Shown in pieces: positions 23,135-31,307 of a DNA stretch of 64,000 nucleotides. Positions within the stretch are counted from its first letter, which is position 1. Each line of letters starts with the position of its first letter. The notes under the pieces were generated by a model. It did no database searches. It was not told the origin of the DNA and saw nothing but the letters and a program-made list of their open reading frames with translations. The stretch covers positions 62,001 through 126,000 of the forward strand of contig JAUVHV010000001.1 in NCBI GenBank assembly GCA_030593065.1, in the 5' to 3' direction. Made by a program: the position numbers and the translations under genes. Origin of the DNA: Candidatus Omnitrophota bacterium. GTDB taxonomy: Bacteria; Omnitrophota; Gorgyraeia; JABMRG01.

Positions 23135-23153
23135 TCCCGTCGTCCCCGCCATG
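23135..23153 (+). repeat. attR: 19-bp copy of the tRNA-Asp 3' end
   Basis: TCCCGTCGTCCCCGCCATG, identical to 13363-13381. The tRNA sequence upstream of it is absent, so this is only the duplicated end and not a second tRNA gene. Confidence 0.92.
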
Positions 23154-23200
23154 AGTATTTTTGCACACAGTTTCGCCTGGTTGTCTACAGTTATGCATAT

Positions 23201-23276
23201 GCCGAGGTAGCTCAGTCGGTAGAGCGAGGGCCTGAAAAGCCCTGCGTCATCAGTTCAATTCTGATTCTCGGCACCA
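23201..23276 (+). tRNA. tRNA-Phe (anticodon GAA)
   Basis: 76 nt. Acceptor GCCGAGG pairs with TCTCGGC (one G-T pair); anticodon stem AGGGC/GCCCT encloses CTGAAAA with anticodon GAA; discriminator A and CCA are encoded. It lies 47 nt after attR. Confidence 0.97.
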
Positions 23277-23280
23277 TCTT

Positions 23281-23306
23281 AAGGGGCGTTTTTACGCCCC
23301 TTTTTT
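23281..23306 (+). terminator. Terminator after tRNA-Phe
   Basis: AAGGGGCGT (23281-23289), four T's, ACGCCCCTT (23294-23302), then T's. A near-identical hairpin ends the next gene at 24461-24488. Confidence 0.92.
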
Positions 23307-23354
23307 ATTAAGAATATAAATATTTTGTGTTTTCGCTATTACATTGGCAAAGGC

Positions 23355-24416
23355 ATGCTGAAAGATATTAATATAAAATATAATATAATAAGTAAAATAA
23401 TAATTGCACATATTATTATAGTGTGTTATCTGTTTAATGTGTTTGCCGTTAACGCGGTATGGGCATTGAGGCCGATAACAACTGGTAATGACGCAGAAGA
23501 TAAGATAAGCTACGAAATCCAACGCAGTTTAGTATTAAATAATCTCCGGCCAGCAGAAAGGCCCATTGCTATTTTTGATTCCGGAAAAGGAGGGTTAAGC
23601 GTGCTGAAGGAAATAGAGGCGTTGCTGCCAAATGAAGATAAGATATATGTAGCAGACACCGCTTACTTGCCATATGGTTCAAAATCCAAGTTGGCTATTA
23701 CGCGAAGGGTTATAAATATTGTAAATTTTTTCAAATTTAAAGATGCCAAGATTATAATTGTTGCCTGTGGCTCTGCCGCATCAATGCTAAACGAGAATAT
23801 AATAGAGACTATTGACCCCCCTGTATTAAGTTATGTGAAAGTAGCTGCCCAGGAAGCGATCAATGCGACAAGCAACGGCAAGATAGGCGTTATAGCAACG
23901 AAACTTACTTTTTTAAGCGGTTCTTATGCCGAAGAGATCACACAATTAAACCCAAATTTTAAGGTCTATACCAAAGCGCTGACTACAGAAGTAGTAGAAT
24001 TGGTAGAGAATGGGCAGGTTGACAATATACAAAAACTACGCAAACTAATGGAAGCGGAATTAATATCTTTAAAAAAAATAGGGATAGATACTTTGATATT
24101 AGGCTGTTCTCATTATACGTTTTTGACGAAATCTATTAAAGATATCATTGGAAATGATATAACGATTATCAACCCTGCAAAAGCTGTTGCAAAAGAAGTA
24201 AAAAGAATCCTTCAGAAAGAAGGTTTTCTAACCAGAAAAACTAATAACGCGATTCCAAAGGTTATGACAACATCGTATTCAGCGCGTTTTGGCAAGAAAG
24301 CCTACGATCTTATTGGATTGTCTTTGAGTGTATCTGTTATATCAAATATAAAAGATGCGCAGAATAAGCTGCAACACAAAATAATGATAGAGAAGGCCAT
24401 TAAATCTGCAGCGTAA
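23355..24416 (+). CDS. Glutamate-racemase-like protein with an N-terminal export signal or membrane anchor
   Basis: 353 residues from ATG 23355 (an in-frame TTG at 23325 is possible). Residues of about 8-40 hold lysines, a long hydrophobic run (IISKIIIAHIIIVCYLFNVF) and then VNAVWALRP, so the protein is probably exported or anchored. From about residue 70 it matches MurI: AIFDSGKGGLSVLKEI with Asp75, ADTAYLPYGSKS, the first catalytic cysteine Cys138 (VACGSAAS instead of the usual VACNTAS) and the second, Cys251, in LGCSHYTFL. MurI normally makes D-glutamate for peptidoglycan in the cytosol, so this may be a periplasmic aspartate/glutamate racemase homologue of other function. A terminator follows 44 nt after the stop. 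Confidence 0.72.
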   Translation: MLKDINIKYNIISKIIIAHIIIVCYLFNVFAVNAVWALRPITTGNDAEDKISYEIQRSLVLNNLRPAERPIAIFDSGKGGLSVLKEIEALLPNEDKIYVADTAYLPYGSKSKLAITRRVINIVNFFKFKDAKIIIVACGSAASMLNENIIETIDPPVLSYVKVAAQEAINATSNGKIGVIATKLTFLSGSYAEEITQLNPNFKVYTKALTTEVVELVENGQVDNIQKLRKLMEAELISLKKIGIDTLILGCSHYTFLTKSIKDIIGNDITIINPAKAVAKEVKRILQKEGFLTRKTNNAIPKVMTTSYSARFGKKAYDLIGLSLSVSVISNIKDAQNKLQHKIMIEKAIKSAA

Positions 24417-24460
24417 ATAAGAATTTTACTGCCAAAGAGCGCATTTTATGAGTCCATTTA

Positions 24461-24488
24461 GGGGCGTTTTTTTACGCCCCTTTTTTTT
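24461..24488 (+). terminator. Terminator after the racemase-like gene
   Basis: GGGGCGT (24461-24467), six T's, ACGCCCC (24474-24480) and eight T's. Confidence 0.93.
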
Positions 24489-24557
24489 ATTTGATTTTTA
24501 TTTATATATAATATATACTATATACTAATAAGTAAATATATATATAAACACCAACAG

Positions 24558-24632
24558 GCTGGCGTGGCTCAATGGTAGAGCAGCGCATTCGTAATGCGCT
24601 GATTGGTGGTTCGATTCCACTCGCCAGCTCCA
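24558..24632 (+). tRNA. tRNA-Thr (anticodon CGT)
   Basis: 75 nt. Acceptor GCTGGCG pairs with CGCCAGC; anticodon stem GCGCA/TGCGC encloses TTCGTAA with anticodon CGT; discriminator T and CCA are encoded. The MFS gene starts 7 nt after it. A very AT-rich tract (24489-24557) lies upstream. Confidence 0.97.
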
Positions 24633-24638
24633 GATAAT

Positions 24639-25943
24639 ATGGCTAAATTAAGAGAAGTTTTAAAAGAGCCGAATTTTTTATTTTTGTGGTTAGGCCAGAT
24701 AATATCCCAGTTTGGCGATAAATTTGCCATGATGGCCCTAGTCGGCTTAGTATCACAGCGGACACCGGGTTCAGCATATGAATTGGCAAAATTATTTATT
24801 TTTGTTATAATACCTGTGTTTGTAATAGGCCCCGTCGCAGGCGTCTATTGTGATCGCTGGTCCAAAAAATGGACCATGATAATATCAGACCTTATCAGAG
24901 GGCTCCTTATTTTCAGCATAGTTCTTTATTGGGTATGTGTGCCCGCGCTCAAACCTGTCTTTCCTGTATATATAATTGTTTTTATTATGTTTTCAGTAAC
25001 GCGCTTTTTTATTCCCGCAAAGATGTCGATAGTGCCCAAGCTGGTTACGGGAGATAACCTTCTTAAGGCGAATTCTTTGATGCATACAACGGGCATGATA
25101 GCGTCCGCGCTTGGGTTTGGCTTGGGCGGAATCATTGTTTCCCTGCCCTCAATCGGCGTAAAAGGCGCGCTTGTAATTGATGGCTTTACGTTTTTTATCT
25201 CTGCTTTACTGGTATCGTTTATAAAGAAGAGAGAGGTGATAAGCGAGGCCAGGGAGAGCATCCGCGAAATAGGGCGCAATGTAAAAGAGATTATACGGCA
25301 ATCTGTTTTTGTAGAGATAAAACATGGCATAAAGCATATAATAGCACATCGAAAAATGCGTTTTGTAATAAGCCTGCTTTTTATTCTCGCAAGCGGTATA
25401 GGTGCCAGCCAGGTTGTGGTAATTGTATTTATCCAGAACACGCTGGCAAGTATTACACGGGATCTCGGCCTTTTGATCATGTTTTTTGGGATAGGCCTTT
25501 TTTGCGGCGCTCTTGTATACGGTAAGATAGGAGAAAGGCTTTCAAAAGTAAAGGCTATATTTTTAAGCCTTATTTTGGGTGGTATATTCCTTGTGCAGTT
25601 TGTAATCATGGTGGGGGCATTAGAGAATTTTTTCATGGCAGCGATGATAACCTTCTTTTTTGGAGCTGTTGTATCACCTATTATTATCTCATCTAACACT
25701 ATTGTACATGAACTGATTCCGGAAGAAGCGCATGGCAGGGTCTTCTCATCGCTTGAAGCGGTTATACACCTTGCTTATCTGGTTTTTATGCTTTTGTCAG
25801 CCGCGTTAGCGGAATTTGTAAACAGCTTTTATATATTGCTTACCGTAGGCCTGGTATTTGTATTGGCGGGAGTTTTGGGCATGAGAAGAACAATAGTAAA
25901 AGAGAAGATCGCCCAAATGTCAGGCCAGCTCAATATACAATAG
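24639..25943 (+). CDS. Major facilitator superfamily exporter (DHA3/EntS-like)
   Basis: 434 residues from ATG 24639; a longer frame beginning at 24603 would start inside tRNA-Thr and is rejected. About 12 hydrophobic segments are visible. FLFLWLGQIISQFGDKFAMMAL at the start, GPVAGVYCDRWSKKW (the loop 2-3 motif) and RFFIPAKMSIVPKLV are characteristic of the EntS/macrolide-efflux-like branch, whose members export small molecules by proton exchange. The substrate cannot be told. It ends 25 nt before rnfC and may share its mRNA, though no functional link is obvious. Confidence 0.85.
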   Translation: MAKLREVLKEPNFLFLWLGQIISQFGDKFAMMALVGLVSQRTPGSAYELAKLFIFVIIPVFVIGPVAGVYCDRWSKKWTMIISDLIRGLLIFSIVLYWVCVPALKPVFPVYIIVFIMFSVTRFFIPAKMSIVPKLVTGDNLLKANSLMHTTGMIASALGFGLGGIIVSLPSIGVKGALVIDGFTFFISALLVSFIKKREVISEARESIREIGRNVKEIIRQSVFVEIKHGIKHIIAHRKMRFVISLLFILASGIGASQVVVIVFIQNTLASITRDLGLLIMFFGIGLFCGALVYGKIGERLSKVKAIFLSLILGGIFLVQFVIMVGALENFFMAAMITFFFGAVVSPIIISSNTIVHELIPEEAHGRVFSSLEAVIHLAYLVFMLLSAALAEFVNSFYILLTVGLVFVLAGVLGMRRTIVKEKIAQMSGQLNIQ

Positions 25944-25968
25944 ACAATTGAAAGCAGAGAGGCGGACT

Positions 25969-27297
25969 GTGTTGAGTAAGACATTCAAAGGTGGTGTGCA
26001 CCTGAAATACTATAAAGAGCTTACGGAGAATAAGCCTATAAGGCGCGTTAGCCTGCCTCAAGAGATAATAATACCCCTGCTCCAGCATGCAGGTGCCGCA
26101 TGTGTTCCAATAGTTAAGCCAGGTGACCTTGTGGAAACAGGGATGCTCATAGCGGAGAGTGAAAAATTAATCTCTGCTCCCATTCATTCCCCTGTATCCG
26201 GTAAGATAAAGGCAATAAAAAAGACATGCCATCCAATAATTGGCGCGTGTAATTCTGTTGTGATAATACCGGATGGTAAAAATGAAGCTGAAAAATTCTT
26301 AAAGCCGATTTGCCAGGATACAGATGGTTTGAATTCAAGCGAGATTATAGCTATCGTGCACCGTTGCGGTATTGTCGGCTTAGGAGGCGCGGCATTTCCT
26401 ACACATATAAAGCTTTCACCGCCAAAAGATAAGCATATTGATACATTTATACTAAATGGCGCGGAGTGTGAGCCTTTTCTCACATGCGACGACAGAATGA
26501 TGCAGGAGAGGCCGGAAGGTATAATTAAAGGCGCTCTTTTGATTATGAAAGCAGTGAAGATAACAAGCGGGATAATTGCCATTGAAGATAACAAGCCCCG
26601 AGCTATATCCGCTATGCAGTCTGCTCTTGACATGATACACCCTTCGGGACAGGCAATACGAATTGTTACGTTGCGTACAAAATATCCCCAGGGTGGAGAG
26701 AAGCAGCTTATAAAAGCTATTTTAGGCAGAGAAGTACCTCCTTTAAAGCTTCCGTTTGATGTTGGATGTATAGTTGAGAATGTACAGACTGCTTATGCAA
26801 TATACGAGGCTGTTTATTGTAATAAACCGCTTTACGAAAGAGCTATTACTGTAACGGGCGATGCGATAGAGGAGCCTGCTAACTTATTAGTTAAAATTGG
26901 AACGCCTGTTTCGCACATTGTAAAAAATTGCGGCGGCATAAAAGGCAAACTCGGCAAATTAATAATAGGCGGCCCAATGATGGGGATAGCGCAATATGCG
27001 ACTGATGTGCCGGTAGTAAAAGCAGTTTCAGGTATTTTGGCATTAAGCAAAGAGTCCGCGCGTATCGATACGCAGGAATATTGTATTCGTTGCGGAAAAT
27101 GCAAAGAGAGCTGCCCTGTAAACCTTATCCCAACAGACATCGCCAAGGCCGCGGAATGCAGCCATTTCGATATAGCAACTACTTTGAATGCTACCGATTG
27201 CATAGAATGTGGCTGTTGCAGCTATGTCTGCCCATCACATATACCGCTTGTGCAATTGATTAAACATGCAAAAAGGAGTATAGCATGCCAGATATGA
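25969..27297 (+). CDS. rnfC: Rnf complex subunit C (NADH/flavin and Fe-S subunit)
   Basis: About 442 residues from GTG 25969 (TTG 25972 and 25948 are alternatives; AGAGG lies about 8 nt before 25969 and FKGGVH follows as in RnfC). The N-terminal GGVHLKYYKEL and lipoyl-like hairpin precede the NAD/FMN-binding domain (GLGGAAFPTHIKL, NGAECEPFLTCDDRMM). The C-terminus has two [4Fe-4S] motifs (CIRCGKCKESCP and CIECGCCSYVCP). The complex oxidises ferredoxin with NAD+ while pumping Na+ or H+. It opens an rnfCDGEAB operon, the clostridial/acetogen order, and overlaps rnfD by 13 nt. Confidence 0.94.
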   Translation: MLSKTFKGGVHLKYYKELTENKPIRRVSLPQEIIIPLLQHAGAACVPIVKPGDLVETGMLIAESEKLISAPIHSPVSGKIKAIKKTCHPIIGACNSVVIIPDGKNEAEKFLKPICQDTDGLNSSEIIAIVHRCGIVGLGGAAFPTHIKLSPPKDKHIDTFILNGAECEPFLTCDDRMMQERPEGIIKGALLIMKAVKITSGIIAIEDNKPRAISAMQSALDMIHPSGQAIRIVTLRTKYPQGGEKQLIKAILGREVPPLKLPFDVGCIVENVQTAYAIYEAVYCNKPLYERAITVTGDAIEEPANLLVKIGTPVSHIVKNCGGIKGKLGKLIIGGPMMGIAQYATDVPVVKAVSGILALSKESARIDTQEYCIRCGKCKESCPVNLIPTDIAKAAECSHFDIATTLNATDCIECGCCSYVCPSHIPLVQLIKHAKRSIACQI

Positions 27298-28229
27298 TAT
27301 ACGTTACCTCATCTCCGCACATTCATTCAGGTAAATCTGTTAAGAAAATTATGTGGTCTGTTTTCGCCGCGTTGATTCCGGCAGGACTATGGGGTATATA
27401 TGCTTATGGTTTAAGAGCGCTATATCTTATTATCGCGTCTATCCTTACGTGTATTATTACAGAGGCTCTTATACTGAAGCTTAGAAAGAAACCGGTTGCT
27501 ATCAGCGATGGCAGCGCGGTATTAACAGGCCTTTTATTGGCATATAATGTTCCGCCTGATCTCCCGGTCTGGACGATCTGTATAGGCGCGGTCTTTGCTA
27601 TAGCGATTGTAAAGCAGGCCTTTGGGGGCCTTGGAAGGAATATATTCAATCCTGCGCTTGCGGCAAGAGCTTTTCTTATGGCATCATGGCCAACGTATAT
27701 GGTTACTTTTCAAAACCCAAGATGGAATACCGATGCCTTAACATCCGCAACTCCGCTTACAAATATAAAGCATGATTTTGGTTTTGCAAATCCCACATAC
27801 CTGGATCTTTTTATTGGTAATAGAGGCGGCTGCATAGGAGAGGCCTGCACAGTAGCGTTAATCGCGGGCGCTCTCTTCCTGCTTTATAAGCGTTATATAA
27901 GCCTGCGTATACCAGTTAGCTTTATCCTGACAGTGGCATTTTTAAGCTGGGCATTCCTGGGAAAAGACATGTTCCAGGGGGATAGCTTATTTTATATTAT
28001 GAGCGGAGGCCTTATGCTCGGGGCTTTCTTTATGGCAACAGATTATGTAACATCACCGATTACAAAGAGAGGCAAAATTGTATTTGGTATTATGTGCGGA
28101 GTCCTTACATTCGTTATACGAAAATGGAGCGGTTATCCTGAGGGCGTATGCTATTCAATATTGATAATGAACGCGGCAACGCCAATGATTGAAAGGTTTA
28201 CAAAGCCCGGAAGGTTTGGGAAGGGGTAA
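27285..28229 (+). CDS. rnfD: Rnf complex subunit D (FMN-bearing membrane subunit)
   Basis: 314 residues with about nine to ten membrane helices. The N-terminus VTSSPHIHSGKSVKKIMW is typical. The covalent FMN threonine should be in TDALTSATPL (SATP motif). FGGLGRNIFNPALAARAFL and GGLMLGAFFMATDYVTSP match the NqrB/RnfD family. It provides the membrane electron path to RnfG and takes part in ion translocation. The start lies within the end of rnfC. Confidence 0.95.
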   Translation: MPDMIYVTSSPHIHSGKSVKKIMWSVFAALIPAGLWGIYAYGLRALYLIIASILTCIITEALILKLRKKPVAISDGSAVLTGLLLAYNVPPDLPVWTICIGAVFAIAIVKQAFGGLGRNIFNPALAARAFLMASWPTYMVTFQNPRWNTDALTSATPLTNIKHDFGFANPTYLDLFIGNRGGCIGEACTVALIAGALFLLYKRYISLRIPVSFILTVAFLSWAFLGKDMFQGDSLFYIMSGGLMLGAFFMATDYVTSPITKRGKIVFGIMCGVLTFVIRKWSGYPEGVCYSILIMNAATPMIERFTKPGRFGKG

Positions 28230-28233
28230 AAGA

Positions 28234-28761
28234 ATGTTACGTTTTATTATGGTTCTTACAGCAGTCTGTGTAGTGGCGGCCCTGGTCTTGGGCGGCGTAA
28301 ACAGCATAACAAAGCCCCTCATCGCGGCACAGAAAGAAAAGGAGCTTAATCAGGCGCTTAAAGATATTATGCCTGAAGCAGACAGGTATGATAGAAAAAC
28401 ATTTAGCGGCGGTGATTATTACCAGTGCTATAAAGGGAAAAAAGCCATAGGGTATACCATTCCCGCTATAGGCGAGGGGTATTCCGGTGATATCAGGATG
28501 CTTGTTGGTATCGATAACAAGGGCAAAATTACAGGTATTGAGGTGCTTTCACAAGCAGAGACCCCGGGCCTCGGCGCAAGATGCATAGAGATAAAACACC
28601 GTGAAAACAAGCCCTGGTTTTTAGAGCAGTTTATAGGAAAGAGCGCGGATAGCCTGCAGCTTAAAGGTATAGAGACAATAACAGGCGCTACAATAACATC
28701 AGAAGCGATTGTAGACGGCATAAGAAAGTATGCCGTGGATTTTTTAAAAGAGATAAATTAG
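28234..28761 (+). CDS. rnfG: Rnf complex subunit G (covalent FMN protein)
   Basis: 175 residues from ATG 28234, just after the rnfD stop; a longer frame from 28189 would overlap rnfD deeply and lacks a ribosome-binding site. One N-terminal membrane helix (MLRFIMVLTAVCVVAALVLG) anchors an extracytoplasmic flavin domain. The FMN attachment motif TGATIT (in TITGATITSEAIVDGI) and the AETPGLGAR stretch are clear. It passes electrons between RnfC/D and the membrane subunits. Confidence 0.94.
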   Translation: MLRFIMVLTAVCVVAALVLGGVNSITKPLIAAQKEKELNQALKDIMPEADRYDRKTFSGGDYYQCYKGKKAIGYTIPAIGEGYSGDIRMLVGIDNKGKITGIEVLSQAETPGLGARCIEIKHRENKPWFLEQFIGKSADSLQLKGIETITGATITSEAIVDGIRKYAVDFLKEIN

Positions 28762-28770
28762 CGTAAAAAT

Positions 28771-29358
28771 ATGAAGAGCTTATTCGCGGAATTTAAAAAA
28801 GGCATACACATAGAAAATCCTACATTTGCGTTACTTTTAGGATTGTGCCCCACTTTAGCAGTATCGAATAATATAAGGAACGGGCTGGGGATGGGCATCG
28901 CGGCAACATTTGTACTTTTAGGTTCAAATATTATCATATCGTCAATACGTAAGCTGATACCAACAAAGATACGGATACCATGCTACATTGTTGTTATCGC
29001 CACCTTTGTAACTATAGTTGAGCTGCTTCTTAAGGCATATTTTCCGGTGCTTGATAGATCCCTGGGTATATTTGTTCCGCTAATCGTAGTAAATTGTATT
29101 ATTTTGGGCAGGGCAGAGGCATTCGCGTCAAAGAACACGGTGACATATTCTGCTCTTGACGCGCTTGGCATGGGCATTGGTTTTATGCTTGCGCTTTTAA
29201 TCATATCGTCAATAAGGGAATTTTTAGGATCAGGCACACTTCTGGGTTTTCAGATAATACAGGGGTTTCAGCCCGCTATTATAATGGTGCTTGCCCCGGG
29301 CGCGCTCATGACATTAGGGCTTCTGATAGGTTTTAATAACTGGCTAAAGAGAAGGTAA
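28771..29358 (+). CDS. rnfE: Rnf complex subunit E
   Basis: 195 residues with six membrane helices. ENPTFALLLGLCPTLAVSNN near the start contains the conserved LGLCPxLAV motif whose cysteine, together with that of RnfA, helps bind a membrane [2Fe-2S] cluster. NCIILGRAEAFAS is also diagnostic. It forms an inverted pseudo-dimer with RnfA and lies 9 nt after rnfG. Confidence 0.95.
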   Translation: MKSLFAEFKKGIHIENPTFALLLGLCPTLAVSNNIRNGLGMGIAATFVLLGSNIIISSIRKLIPTKIRIPCYIVVIATFVTIVELLLKAYFPVLDRSLGIFVPLIVVNCIILGRAEAFASKNTVTYSALDALGMGIGFMLALLIISSIREFLGSGTLLGFQIIQGFQPAIIMVLAPGALMTLGLLIGFNNWLKRR

Positions 29359-29387
29359 TGTTTAAGAACTATTCTTGAAAGGCAGCT

Positions 29388-29996
29388 ATGGATTACGGTA
29401 AATTCATGACAATAGCAATAAGCGCGATTTTTATTAATAATTTTATACTTACGCGTTTTTTAGGATTATGCCCTTTTATAGGTGTTTCAAAACAGACAAA
29501 ACCCGCGCTTGGCATGGGCGCCGCTGTTATATTCGTAATGACGCTTTCCGGTTTTATCACATGGATTGTATATAAATATCTGCTTGTTCCGTTTGGCCTT
29601 GAATACTTGAGGACCATAGCTTTTATATTGGTTATAGCTGTATTTGTGCAGGCCGTAGAGATGGCGATGGCAAAACTGAGCCCCGCTTTATACCGCGCGA
29701 TGGGTATCTACATACCACTGATCACAACAAATTGCGCTGTCTTAGGTGTTACGGTATTAAATGTCAACATGTTCTTTAAAAAGGATATGTCCATAGGGTT
29801 TTCTTTTATCGCGTCTTTATTACAGGCTTTTTGCGCGGGTATTGGATTCATGTTAGCAATGCTTTTAATGTCCGGGATAAGAGAGAGGCTGGATTTAACA
29901 GATGTGCCGCAGTCATTAGCAGGTATTCCGATAGCATTTATTGTTGCGTCACTTATGTCGATGGCTTTTTTAGGTTTTTCAGGATTTAAATTCTAA
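29388..29996 (+). CDS. rnfA: Rnf complex subunit A
   Basis: 202 residues with six membrane helices. FINNFILTRFLGLCPFIGVSK and TTNCAVLGVTVLN are the RnfA signatures and mirror the motifs in RnfE. It is the membrane partner of RnfE in ion translocation. RnfB follows after 20 nt. Confidence 0.96.
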   Translation: MDYGKFMTIAISAIFINNFILTRFLGLCPFIGVSKQTKPALGMGAAVIFVMTLSGFITWIVYKYLLVPFGLEYLRTIAFILVIAVFVQAVEMAMAKLSPALYRAMGIYIPLITTNCAVLGVTVLNVNMFFKKDMSIGFSFIASLLQAFCAGIGFMLAMLLMSGIRERLDLTDVPQSLAGIPIAFIVASLMSMAFLGFSGFKF

Positions 29997-30016
29997 GAAC
30001 GGCCCCAAGAGGTTTT

Positions 30017-30814
30017 ATGAATATATTATTACCGGTTATAGTATTAGGCGCGTTGGGCATTATTTTTGGATTATGGTTAGGTTTCGTGCAAAAGCTCTTT
30101 TTTATAAAAAAAGACCCGCGCATTGAGCATATCTTTTCACTGCTTCCCGGCTCGAATTGCGGCGCGTGCGGTTTAGCAGGATGTTATGGCTTAGCAGGGG
30201 CCCTTGCTAAAGGCGAAGTAGAGAGTATAACCTGCCCAATTGTCCATGAAAAAGAACGGGAAGATATAGCAAAAATTCTGGGAATAAACATGTCAGAGGT
30301 AGAGAAGAGAGTAGCTACTCTAATCTGCGGCGGAGGAACAAGGTGTAAGGACAATTTTCAGTACTACGGTATAGAAGACTGCAATATCGCTACTCTGGTC
30401 ATGAATGGGCCTAAGTCATGTTTGTCTGGATGCATAGGTTTTGGAAGCTGTGTCAAGCCATGCCCTTTTAACGCTATCAGAATGGGAAAAGATGGTTTAC
30501 CTGAAATAGATAGTAAAAAATGTACCGGCTGCGGCAAGTGCGTAAAAGCATGCCCTAAAGAAATACTTATATTGGCGCCGCTTAAGAAGATGTATAGTAT
30601 AATGTGCAATTCTCATGACAAAGGTGCTGACGTTATGAAGGCGTGTAAGGTTGGATGTATAGCGTGCGGCAAATGTGTTAAGATTTGCCCTGTCGGCGCT
30701 ATCGAGCTGAACGATAACGTAGCGGTTATGGATTATACAAAATGTACAAACTGCGGCCAGTGCATAGAAGTATGCCCAACAAAGGCGATTGGAAAAAGAG
30801 AAACTAATGTATAG
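30017..30814 (+). CDS. rnfB: Rnf complex subunit B (ferredoxin-oxidising Fe-S subunit)
   Basis: 265 residues. An N-terminal helix anchors it. The SNCGACGLAGCYGLAGAL segment with the later Cys (TCPI) binds the first [4Fe-4S] cluster, and CxxCxxCxxxCP groups follow (CTGCGKCVKACPKE, CIACGKCVKICPVG, CTNCGQCIEVCPTK), giving a chain of clusters that accepts electrons from reduced ferredoxin. It ends the operon. The presence of a complete six-gene set in one unit supports a working complex. Confidence 0.96.
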   Translation: MNILLPVIVLGALGIIFGLWLGFVQKLFFIKKDPRIEHIFSLLPGSNCGACGLAGCYGLAGALAKGEVESITCPIVHEKEREDIAKILGINMSEVEKRVATLICGGGTRCKDNFQYYGIEDCNIATLVMNGPKSCLSGCIGFGSCVKPCPFNAIRMGKDGLPEIDSKKCTGCGKCVKACPKEILILAPLKKMYSIMCNSHDKGADVMKACKVGCIACGKCVKICPVGAIELNDNVAVMDYTKCTNCGQCIEVCPTKAIGKRETNV

Positions 30815-30829
30815 TAGTGGATAAGAATA

Positions 30830-30930
30830 TTGCTTATGCCTTCTACCTCCGCAGCGCTGGTATTTTTGCTATCTATTTAAATTCATGGCAAAAAAATCCA
30901 ATGCGCTGCTAAAGGTAGAGACATAAGCAA
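30830..30930 (-). repeat. About 100-nt long-hairpin element, copy 1 (minus orientation)
   Basis: The ends TTGCTTATG and CATAAGCAA are exact reverse complements, and the interior folds as a long imperfect hairpin (TCTACCT/AGGTAGA, GCAGCGC/GCGCTGC, ATTTTTGC/GCAAAAAAAT). Read on the minus strand it aligns along its length with 34660-34761, including the loop TTGCCATGAAT. It fills most of the rnfB-trxA gap and has no coding potential. Confidence 0.75.
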
Positions 30931-30977
30931 CTATAAAAATTCTATGCAAAGTACCTATTTTAAGAAAGGATAAGACA

Positions 30978-31307
30978 ATGTCAGAAAATATATTTGAAAT
31001 AAATGAAGCGAATTTTAAACTTGAAGTAAAAGACGCAAATGGATTATGTTTAGTAGATTTCTGGGCTTCATGGTGCGGCCCATGCCAGATGATAGGGCCT
31101 GTTTTAGAAAATATAGCGGATGCGCAACAAGGTAAAATCAAGGTCTGTAAAGTTAATATAGACGATAATCACAGGCTCGCGGCAGAACTAGGCATAATGA
31201 GTATACCTACCATGATCCTGTTTAAAGATGGCACTGAACAGGAAAGAATAGTAGGCGCGTTAGGTGAAGCGGAACTTACAAAAAGGATAGAAAAGTATTT
31301 TGTCTAA
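30978..31307 (+). CDS. trxA: Thioredoxin
   Basis: 109 residues, standard thioredoxin length. The active site is WCGPC with Cys33 and Cys36, preceded by VDFWAS, and the cis-proline motif is IPTMILF. It reduces protein disulfides in the cytosol. The ribosome-binding site AAAGGA precedes the ATG. It overlaps the ASKHA-domain gene by 8 nt, so the two are translationally linked; what this link means is not known. Confidence 0.95.
   Translation: MSENIFEINEANFKLEVKDANGLCLVDFWASWCGPCQMIGPVLENIADAQQGKIKVCKVNIDDNHRLAAELGIMSIPTMILFKDGTEQERIVGALGEAELTKRIEKYFV

Larger units (their letters stand above)
13363..23153 (+). mobile_element. Integrative element in tRNA-Asp with IetAS-like defence cargo
   Basis: The unit between the two 19-bp direct repeats is about 9.8 kb. 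It contains a winged-helix gene, an AAA ATPase/subtilase pair, unrecognised cargo genes, a NYN-domain gene, a ribbon-helix-helix regulator, an excisionase-like gene and a tyrosine recombinase at the right end. A 17-bp direct repeat (13489-13505 and 23046-23062) near both ends fits integrase arm sites. Cargo genes from about 14.7 to 21.4 kb use few of the GCG/GCGC-rich codons common in the flanking genes, suggesting a foreign source. No conjugation, capsid or replication gene was recognised, so it is a small integrative or satellite-like island. Confidence 0.9.

Noticed and set aside
23135-23153. Second tRNA-Asp gene
   Set aside because: Only the last 17 nt of the tRNA are present; the rest of the cloverleaf is missing, so it is attR.
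24603-24638. Upstream extension of the MFS exporter frame
   Set aside because: It begins inside tRNA-Thr; the ATG at 24639 gives the normal N-terminus.
24926-25699. Minus-strand open frame of 257 codons
   Set aside because: It is opposite the MFS exporter, has no family motif or ribosome-binding site and reflects codon bias of the real gene. The same holds for the 202-codon frame at 3850-4458 opposite pyrD.
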